Source of the DNA: Hyphomicrobiales bacterium
GTDB taxonomy: Bacteria; Pseudomonadota; Alphaproteobacteria; Rhizobiales; Beijerinckiaceae
DNA: 44,636 bases
Assembly: GCA_947455995.1 (NCBI GenBank)
Contig: CANGQA010000012.1
Location: forward strand, 1-44,636
Direction of reading: 5' to 3'
The notes below the pieces were generated by a model. The model saw only the letters and a list, made by a program, of their open reading frames with translations. It had not been told where the DNA came from and did no database searches. Each line of letters begins with the position of its first letter. Within the stretch, counting starts at the first letter, position 1. Positions 39,781 through 44,636 of this stretch are shown in pieces. Made by a program: the position numbers and the translations under genes.

Positions 39781-39870
39781 CCCACCCACCGTTTCATGCC
39801 CTAAAAACCATATCTGTCACAAAGACCAAAAGTTCAGAGACGCTATGACATTACAATTTTTCATGTATCT

Positions 39871-39913
39871 TTGATAATGCAGCAGAAACGTGATTTATCA
39901 AATTTCATGATAA
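39871..39913. promoter_or_regulatory. Candidate LysR operator between leuC and lysR
   Basis: Three half-sites: TTGATAA (39871-39877), TTATCA (39895-39900, read TTATCAA to 39901) and TGATAA (39908-39913). The outer pair forms a perfect 7-bp inverted repeat with a 17-base spacer. The inner pair forms TTATCA-N7-TGATAA, close to the spacing of LysR-type boxes. It lies 91-133 bases upstream of leuC and 108 bases or more upstream of the LysR gene, in an AT-rich divergent promoter region. Confidence 0.55.
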
Positions 39914-40021
39914 GCGTTTCAAACGAACACAAGGACTTTATTTTTACCAATAGTAATGCTTGACGAGCCAACATTGATAGTCACAATTTAATAATAAGAT
40001 TATGAGAAAAAATCAGAGCAG

Positions 40022-40927
40022 ATGACCAGATCACTTCCCCCCTTGAATGCGCTCAGGGCTTTTGAAGCCACAGCCCGCAATGGCAGCCTCACCAAAGCCG
40101 CCAGTGAATTGCGCGTGACTCAAGGTGCGGTCAGCCGGCACGTGACCCAGCTTGAGCAATGGCTTGGCTTGCCCCTCTGCCGTCGCTTGCGTCGTGGAAT
40201 TGAAACAACGAGCGAGGGCGCGCTCTATGCCACCATGCTCAGCAAGCTGTTCGATGAAATCGACATCCAAACCCGCCGCCTGAAAACCCAACCTACAGGC
40301 AATACCTTGCGGATCAAATTGCCGCCCACTTTGGCCATTCGCTGGATGGTGCCCCGTTTGGCCCGTTTTCATGCGCTCAATCGCCATATTGATGTGCAAA
40401 TTACGACGTCGCATCAGCCTGTCGATTTTGACCGCGAGGATATCGACGTCTGCATCCATTCTGGACTGGCTCCTCCCGCCAATACGATCAGCCTCAGACT
40501 GTTCGGGGAAACCCTGCTTCCTGTGTGCAGCCCCGGTTTGTTCCGCGACCAGGCCCAGCCAAAACGTCCTGCCGACCTCAGCCGTTTTGTCTTGCTGTGC
40601 TCGATGCACAGGCCCAATGATTGGCCCGATTGGTTGCGTGCCGCAAAACTGAAAACCATCAACGGCAATAATGGCCTTAAATTCGAAAACTCCGCTTTAT
40701 CCTATCAAGCGGCGCTGGATGAAGTCGGGATCGCTTTGGCACAACAAGCCTTTGTTGAGGAAGATTTGCGGACAGGCCGTCTGGTCGCCCCGTTTAAACT
40801 GGCAGTCCCGACCCCCAATTCCTATTTTCTGGTTTACCCCGAGAGCAAGGCAAGCTCGCCTTTTGTCAAAGCCTTTGCCGACTGGATTGCTCTTGAAACA
40901 ATCCACAAAACAGCGGACAGCGGTTAA
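40022..40927 (+). CDS. LysR-family transcriptional regulator (GcvA-like)
   Basis: A 301-residue regulator with an N-terminal winged helix-turn-helix (PPLNALRAFEATARNGSLTKAASELRVTQGAVSRHVTQLE) and a C-terminal ligand-binding domain typical of the GcvA/AmpR group (WMVPRLARFHALNRHIDVQI, DREDIDVCIHSG). It is transcribed divergently from the leuC-leuD-ABC operon, with symmetric sequences between them, so it most likely controls that operon in response to its substrate. The leaderless binding-protein gene follows 63 bases downstream. Confidence 0.93.
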   Translation: MTRSLPPLNALRAFEATARNGSLTKAASELRVTQGAVSRHVTQLEQWLGLPLCRRLRRGIETTSEGALYATMLSKLFDEIDIQTRRLKTQPTGNTLRIKLPPTLAIRWMVPRLARFHALNRHIDVQITTSHQPVDFDREDIDVCIHSGLAPPANTISLRLFGETLLPVCSPGLFRDQAQPKRPADLSRFVLLCSMHRPNDWPDWLRAAKLKTINGNNGLKFENSALSYQAALDEVGIALAQQAFVEEDLRTGRLVAPFKLAVPTPNSYFLVYPESKASSPFVKAFADWIALETIHKTADSG

Positions 40928-40990
40928 AAATCCGCCTTTAACCGCTAGTCTATTGCCCATATTCCATGAATTCACTAACAGGACCCGCCG

Positions 40991-41725
40991 ATGACCCCCG
41001 AACAACGCAAAACCATCGCCCGCGAATTGGCCCCTAACGGCACTTTGAGGGCCGGTATCAATCTCAGCAATTTTCTGCTGGTCTCGGGGCGGCATGACAA
41101 TGGGGACCCGTTCGGCGTTGCGCCCGATATGGCGCACGCCATCGGCGAGGCGCTGGATCTTCCTGTCAAACTTGTGCCGTTTGAATCACCCGGTGCGATT
41201 GTTGATGCCACGGCCGATGACAAATGGGATATATGTCTGATCGGCGCCGAACCAGCCCGTGCCGCCATTATCAGTTTCACCAAAGCCTATGTCGAAATTC
41301 TGGCCACCTATCTGGTTCCCGCGGGTTCCCCGCTTCAAACCATCGCCGAAGTCGACAGCCCCGGCATCAGAATCGCTGTCGCCGAACGCGCCGCCTATGA
41401 TTTATGGCTGGTTGCCAATATCAAACATGCCACTTTGATGCATGCCCAGGGCATTGACGGAGCCTTTCAACTGTTCGTCGACCAACAGCTTGAAGCCCTC
41501 GCCTGCCTCAAACCGCGGCTTTTGTCCGACGTCGAAAAACTCCCGGGATCGCGCATCCTCGACGGACAATTCACCTCGGTCCAGCAAGCCATCGGCACCC
41601 ACAAGCACAACACAAACGGCGCGGAATTTTTAAGCGCTTTCGTTCGCCAAGCCACCACCAACGGCCTGGTAGCCAGCCTGATCGCCAAACATGGCGTCAA
41701 TGGATTGTCGGTTGCTGCGGGGTGA
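40991..41725 (+). CDS. Family-3 solute-binding-like protein without signal peptide
   Basis: A 244-residue protein resembling the amino-acid-type periplasmic binding fold: LRAGINLSNFLLVSG, PFGVAPDMAHAIGEALDLPVKLVPFESPGAIVDA, WDICLIGAEPARAAIISFTKAYVEI, and a second lobe ending FVRQATTNGLVASLIAKHG. It begins MTPEQRKTIARELAPNG with no export signal. An in-frame TAA at 40976-40978 rules out an upstream extension. It should therefore be cytosolic, unusual for this fold. It is the second gene behind lysR, with no permease beside it. Its role is unknown: perhaps a ligand buffer or co-sensor. Confidence 0.75.
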   Translation: MTPEQRKTIARELAPNGTLRAGINLSNFLLVSGRHDNGDPFGVAPDMAHAIGEALDLPVKLVPFESPGAIVDATADDKWDICLIGAEPARAAIISFTKAYVEILATYLVPAGSPLQTIAEVDSPGIRIAVAERAAYDLWLVANIKHATLMHAQGIDGAFQLFVDQQLEALACLKPRLLSDVEKLPGSRILDGQFTSVQQAIGTHKHNTNGAEFLSAFVRQATTNGLVASLIAKHGVNGLSVAAG

Positions 41726-41812
41726 ATTTTTGTATTTTGAGACCAGTTTACAACTGAATGACGCGATGCAATCGTGTGCCGCGTTCCGGCCACACTGCGC
41801 CATCGGTTACAA

Positions 41813-41851
41813 AGTTCCGATTTCAGTCATGAATGACTCATCGGTAGAACT
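41813..41851. repeat. Nested imperfect palindrome
   Basis: Three nested pairs, AGTTC/GAACT, CGAT/ATCG and GTCAT/ATGAC, centred near 41832, fold into a long imperfect stem-loop. There is no T-run. It could be an mRNA 3' structure of the binding-protein gene or a small mobile palindromic repeat. Confidence 0.5.
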
Positions 41852-41960
41852 CTGAGATGAGCCTTAAACCCGGAAAATGTCAGCAGGTTGTGACTGAGGT
41901 GGGAACCAAAAAGAGTCAAAGTTTAAATTATTAATGAAATCATAGAATTAAAGAAAAAAC

Positions 41961-41981
41961 TGGCGGAAGAGGTGTCCGCCA
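41961..41981. other. Hairpin resembling a tRNA-Ser 3' end, candidate attachment-site remnant
   Basis: TGGCGGA (41961-41967), loop AGAGGTG, TCCGCCA (41975-41981). The first 11 bases, TGGCGGAAGAG, equal the reverse complement of CTCTTCC-G-CCA, the 3' end expected for a tRNA-Ser with acceptor strand GGAAGAG. It lies 138 bases before a P4-type integrase, a class that usually inserts into tRNA 3' ends. Equally it may be an unrelated hairpin. Confidence 0.3.
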
Positions 41982-42094
41982 CATCTACGTTTCATATGCT
42001 CTCAAATCACCTCAATATATCCGTTAAATAATTGATATAAAACAATTTATTATTTCATTGCAATTCAGACCATCTCACCTTATCTCATGCAATG

Positions 42095-42114
42095 TGTGGG
42101 ATGGTATGTGGGAT
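42095..42114 (+). repeat. Direct repeat TGTGGGAT upstream of the integrase
   Basis: TGTGGGAT occurs at 42095-42102 and 42107-42114, 12 bases apart (about one helical turn), directly before the integrase ATG at 42119. Phased direct repeats next to an integrase gene fit arm-type integrase or excisionase binding sites; this is inferred. Confidence 0.45.
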
Positions 42115-42118
42115 TAAT

Positions 42119-43276
42119 ATGAGCCTTACAGATAGACAAGTTCGAGCAGCATCCGTCGGTAGACATGCCGACGCAAACGGCCTTTATCTGGTTGTCACTG
42201 AAACGGAGCGAAGAAATTGGGTGTTTCGTTTCCAAATGAATGGTCGGCGACGTGATATGGGACTGGGTGCCTATCCAGCCGTATCACTAGTCGAAGCGCG
42301 TGAAAGAGCAGCAGACGCTCGGAAGTTGATCGCCGCAGGGACCGACCCGATTGAAGCAAGGGCTTCCGAGCAGCCAAAAAAAACCTTCAGTGATGTTGCT
42401 GATGAACTGATTACAAGCCTATCGGCTGGGTGGCGAAACGAAAAGCATCAGAAACAATGGTCCAGTACGTTAAAAATGCATGCTTCGAGATTGATGCTTA
42501 TGGATGTCGCTTCTATATCGATAGAGGATGTTCTCGCGGTGTTGAAACCGATTTGGACAACAAAATCCGAGACCGCATCTCGTCTTCGCGGAAGGATCGA
42601 AGCCGTTATTGACGCAGCGACTGCACGTGGTTTTCGCAACGACGCAAATCCTGCTCGCTGGAAAGGTCATCTCGAACGACTCCTACCCGCGCGCAAGCGG
42701 CTATCACGCGGACATCACCGCGCATTGCCTTATTCTGAATTGCCTGCATTTATATGTCTCTTGAATCAATACGAAAGTATCAGCAGTCGAGCACTCGAAT
42801 TTACGATACTGACAGCAGCCCGAAGTGGAGAGGTTCTTGGAGCAAAATGGTCTGAATTTGACCTCGAAAGGCGTATTTGGACAATTCCAGCAACTCGAAT
42901 GAAGGCTTATAAGGAGCACCGTGTACCACTTTCAGAGCGAGCAATTGAAATTCTGACGTCCATAGAAGCGCTCGAAACAAATGAATTCGTATTCCCTGGA
43001 AAAAAGTCTGGACATGGTTTGTCGATAATGGCGCTGGAGATGGCGCTGCGGCGATTGGATTATGCAAAACGAACGACTGTTCACGGGTTTCGGTCGTGTT
43101 TTTCGGATTGGGCTACAGAACAGACGCATTATTCGGGTGAGGTGCGTGAAATGGCTTTAGCGCATTCTGTTGGGAATAAGGTGGAGGCTGCCTATCGTCG
43201 AGGCGACCTTTTCGAAAAGCGCCGTGATATAATGTCGGATTGGGAGAGTTTTTTATACTCAAAAAGGGGCGAGTGA
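42119..43276 (+). CDS. P4-type tyrosine integrase
   Basis: Site-specific recombinase that inserts and excises the element. From ATG 42119 (MSLTDRQVRAASVGRHADANGLYLVV) there are 385 residues: an N-terminal arm-binding DUF4102-type domain with GLYLVV and MGLGAYPAVSLVEARERA, a core-binding domain (about 95-195), and the catalytic domain. The catalytic set is complete: Arg235 (AARSGEVLG), His322 and Arg325 (HGFR), His349, and nucleophile Tyr359 (AAYRRGD). It should be active. An in-frame ATG at 42092 would run through the TGTGGGAT repeats and is less likely. Confidence 0.94.
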   Translation: MSLTDRQVRAASVGRHADANGLYLVVTETERRNWVFRFQMNGRRRDMGLGAYPAVSLVEARERAADARKLIAAGTDPIEARASEQPKKTFSDVADELITSLSAGWRNEKHQKQWSSTLKMHASRLMLMDVASISIEDVLAVLKPIWTTKSETASRLRGRIEAVIDAATARGFRNDANPARWKGHLERLLPARKRLSRGHHRALPYSELPAFICLLNQYESISSRALEFTILTAARSGEVLGAKWSEFDLERRIWTIPATRMKAYKEHRVPLSERAIEILTSIEALETNEFVFPGKKSGHGLSIMALEMALRRLDYAKRTTVHGFRSCFSDWATEQTHYSGEVREMALAHSVGNKVEAAYRRGDLFEKRRDIMSDWESFLYSKRGE

Positions 43277-43281
43277 AGCCA

Positions 43282-44007
43282 ATGGCCGCGACATCCAAGA
43301 AAGCCAAGCCTTCAATCATAACGCGCGAAGCAACTGGGAGCGAATCCAGTGAAGGCAAGAAAACGAAAGGCATCGCAGGGAAAGGCGCTTGGTGGTCGAT
43401 ATCGCAAACCTTGGCTTGGATTGTGACGCGCGATTATCAGATCGTTGCTGGAGTCCATCCATTAATAACCCCATTCAACATTTTGGCCTATTTCCTTGAG
43501 AAGCAATCAACCTTTACAGAAATCCCTAAACACATGATGCTCGCGCTCGATGCCCGTAAAGAATTTTGGACCAAATGTGAAACCGGTGAATTGGCCGTGT
43601 GGGCCTCACGTACGCCAAACGGGGCAATGGAAATAGTCAGTGCTGCCGACTGGCTCACCATCGATAATCTCAAAGGGAATAATCCGGAATTTCCGCATGA
43701 TGCGCTTGGTGGTCTTTATCAAGAAGCGCCCCGATATTTCAGGGCTGTGGTTTCAGTCGCAGACGCCCTCGCGGTTTGGCCACAATACAAATCAAACCGA
43801 ACCGCCGTTTTCGAAATCAAACAGATCATTGAAGAGGCGATTCGCAATAAGGGAGGGCGTTTAACGGTAAAAGAGGTCGATGATTTGGAATTGAAAAATC
43901 GCACGGAAAATTCCACGCTCCCGCAGCGAGAGAAATTTCGTAAGGCCCTAATCTCAATGTTCGGTGCGGGTGAACGGGGACGGAAGCCCAAAAATAAAAT
44001 TCCATAA
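43282..44007 (+). CDS. Hypothetical island protein
   Basis: I do not recognise a characterised family. From ATG 43282 there are 241 residues; GTG 43273, which would overlap the integrase stop as GTGA, is an alternative. The N-terminus is basic and Ser/Lys rich. A segment GAWWSISQTLAWIVTRDYQIV (about residues 33-53, read in two pieces) resembles the opening of many uncharacterised proteins beside integrases in Rhizobiales. The C-terminal quarter has helical EIKQIIEEAIRNKGG and ends in basic GRKPKNK, which suggests nucleic-acid binding. It follows the integrase by five bases and is probably co-transcribed with it. Confidence 0.7.
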   Translation: MAATSKKAKPSIITREATGSESSEGKKTKGIAGKGAWWSISQTLAWIVTRDYQIVAGVHPLITPFNILAYFLEKQSTFTEIPKHMMLALDARKEFWTKCETGELAVWASRTPNGAMEIVSAADWLTIDNLKGNNPEFPHDALGGLYQEAPRYFRAVVSVADALAVWPQYKSNRTAVFEIKQIIEEAIRNKGGRLTVKEVDDLELKNRTENSTLPQREKFRKALISMFGAGERGRKPKNKIP

Positions 44008-44019
44008 AAAATATTTTTT
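44006..44019 (+). terminator. AT-only palindrome after the hypothetical gene
   Basis: AAAAAATATTTTTT is a perfect 14-bp palindrome overlapping the stop codon and ending in six T. It could act as a weak terminator for the integrase transcript, but an all-AT stem is unstable. Confidence 0.3.
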
Positions 44020-44029
44020 CCGTGGAATT

Positions 44030-44044
44030 TTGCAATTATTGCAA
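44030..44044. promoter_or_regulatory. 15-bp palindrome upstream of the AlpA-like gene
   Basis: TTGCAAT-T-ATTGCAA is perfectly symmetric and ends 69 bases before the start of the HTH gene. The core word ATTGCAAT also occurs at 42057-42064 before the integrase. A shared operator for a phage-type repressor or for the AlpA-like protein is a reasonable guess. Confidence 0.5.
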
Positions 44045-44113
44045 TGCTTTCCACTCGTTCTCAAATTGTACCTCACAGTGGTCGCCGTGATCACGTCATT
44101 GAGGAACAAAGCA

Positions 44114-44335
44114 ATGTCTGACACCAATACTCAAGGCAACACAAAAACCGAACAAGCCCTACCCCTGAAGCGTCGAGCTTACTCCATTAAAGAGGTATGC
44201 CGCGCTTTCAATATTAGCCCAGCAACGCTCTACCGCATGAAGGCAGCTGGCCAGATCAAGCTTATCAAGGTCGGTGGTGCCACCCGTATTCTCGAAGAAG
44301 ACCTCGTCAAACTCGAGAAAGGCGGTGCAATATGA
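44114..44335 (+). CDS. AlpA-like helix-turn-helix regulator / excisionase
   Basis: A 73-residue DNA-binding protein. The start at 44114 (MSDTNTQG) gives a polar tail followed by a MerR/excisionase-type winged helix: YSIKEVCRAFNISPATLYRM, KAAGQIKLIKVGGATRILEEDL. Such proteins activate or direct excision by P4-type integrases (AlpA of CP4-57 is the model). Its stop overlaps the next start by four bases (ATGA), so the two genes are translated together. Small size and position agree with this call. Confidence 0.88.
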   Translation: MSDTNTQGNTKTEQALPLKRRAYSIKEVCRAFNISPATLYRMKAAGQIKLIKVGGATRILEEDLVKLEKGGAI

Positions 44336-44636
44336 CCCGCCTCGACAATGACGATAATGTCCTGCCCGATGATGGCGTGGATCGTTGCGCGAATGCGGAT
44401 CGACCGACAGAAACCGATAAAACCGAAATACCGATCGACGTCACAAATATTGATTTTCTTGAGAAGATTTTTCGGCAGGCACCAACGAGCGTTTACCTTG
44501 TGGGTTTAAGCGGCAATCCATCGCTGGCAAAACCAAGAGATTGGTCTGGACGCGGCGTGCCATGTGACGACCTGATCGAAGCCCTTGTGCCAACATCCCA
44601 ACAGAACGCCTATTTTTCGTTGGCAACTTTTCGCGC
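44332..44636 (+). CDS. Island protein, N-terminal part, possible replication/primase protein
   Basis: ATG 44332 opens a frame that runs off the window, giving 101 residues. It starts with an acidic, polar tail (MTRLDNDDNVLPDDGVDRC). A structured part follows: IDFLEKIFRQAPTSVYLVGL, WSGRGVPCDDLIEALVP and NAYFSLATF. The last motif resembles the start of primase-polymerase-like domains in phage and satellite replication proteins, where NxYFS motifs are frequent, and the position after an AlpA-type gene fits. This identification is tentative without the rest of the gene. Confidence 0.45.
   Translation, partial: MTRLDNDDNVLPDDGVDRCANADRPTETDKTEIPIDVTNIDFLEKIFRQAPTSVYLVGLSGNPSLAKPRDWSGRGVPCDDLIEALVPTSQQNAYFSLATFR

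Larger units (their letters stand above)
41726..42118. other. Non-coding junction before the integrase
   Basis: No gene is seen in these 393 bases. From left: a GTGTG/CACAC stem-loop (41774-41795), a long imperfect stem-loop (41813-41851), AT-rich sequence, a perfect 7-bp hairpin (41961-41981), more AT-rich sequence with AAATAAT/ATTATTT inverted repeats, the palindrome ATTGCAAT (42057-42064), and a double TGTGGGAT (42095-42114) just before the integrase start. This looks like the chromosomal junction and integrase control region. Confidence 0.6.
41961..44636 (+). mobile_element. Left end of an integrative element (P4-like island), continues past the window
   Basis: The segment begins at or near the candidate attachment site and contains a tyrosine integrase, an unknown basic protein, an AlpA-like regulator and an incomplete further gene, all on the plus strand. 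Coding sequence here is more AT-rich and uses codons such as AAA, CGA and TTA more freely than the core genes. The right boundary is outside the window, so size and cargo are unknown. Confidence 0.8.

Noticed and set aside
41750-41830. Insertion-sequence remnant in the junction before the integrase
   Set aside because: No transposase frame, terminal inverted repeat or target duplication could be identified; the readable frames are short and featureless.

Overview
The window is a chromosomal segment of an alphaproteobacterium, most likely of the order Hyphomicrobiales (Rhizobiales). The evidence is gene order and protein families. It carries pyrG-kdsA-eno-ftsB, a pdhA-pdhB-pdhC-lpd-lipA run with a lipoyl domain fused to PdhB, a fused ispDF, the dusB-ntrB-ntrC-ntrY-ntrX series followed by hfq-hflX, and the rlpA/tmk-holB-metG-tatD-MBL series. 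GC is moderate by eye. I did not attempt genus assignment.

Layout. 1-1798 (-): periplasmic folding factor PpiD, cut by the window edge. 2036-5991 (+): tpiA, secG, pyrG, kdsA. 6099-6596 (-): queF. 6824-15633 (+): eno, ftsB, the whole pyruvate dehydrogenase complex with its lipoyl synthase, and a COQ10/RatA-like START protein. 15722-17458 (-): cinA C-terminal type amidase and ispDF. 17598-26806 (+): dusB, two nitrogen-type two-component pairs (NtrB/NtrC and NtrY/NtrX), hfq and hflX. 26817-34198 (-): mazG, a metallo-beta-lactamase-fold hydrolase, tatD, metG, holB, tmk and rlpA, most of the central five overlapping by 1-4 bases.

34340-41725 is an accessory metabolic locus. A minus-strand operon encodes LeuC/LeuD-type dehydratase subunits followed directly by a complete NitT/TauT-type ABC importer: binding protein, ATPase and two permeases. 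A divergent LysR regulator and a family-3-type solute-binding protein without a signal peptide lie on the plus strand. The intergenic region between leuC and lysR holds three TTATCA/TGATAA half-sites. I regard this as the most interesting candidate for an uncharacterised uptake-and-dehydration system. The substrate cannot be read from sequence.

From about 41.9 kb to the right edge a mobile element begins. It has a P4-type tyrosine integrase with all catalytic residues, an unknown basic protein, an AlpA-like HTH regulator and the start of a further gene cut by the edge. Codon use is visibly more AT-rich here. A sequence resembling the reverse complement of a tRNA-Ser 3' end lies just left of the integrase and could be an attachment-site remnant. 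No rRNA, tRNA, CRISPR or intact insertion sequence was recognised.
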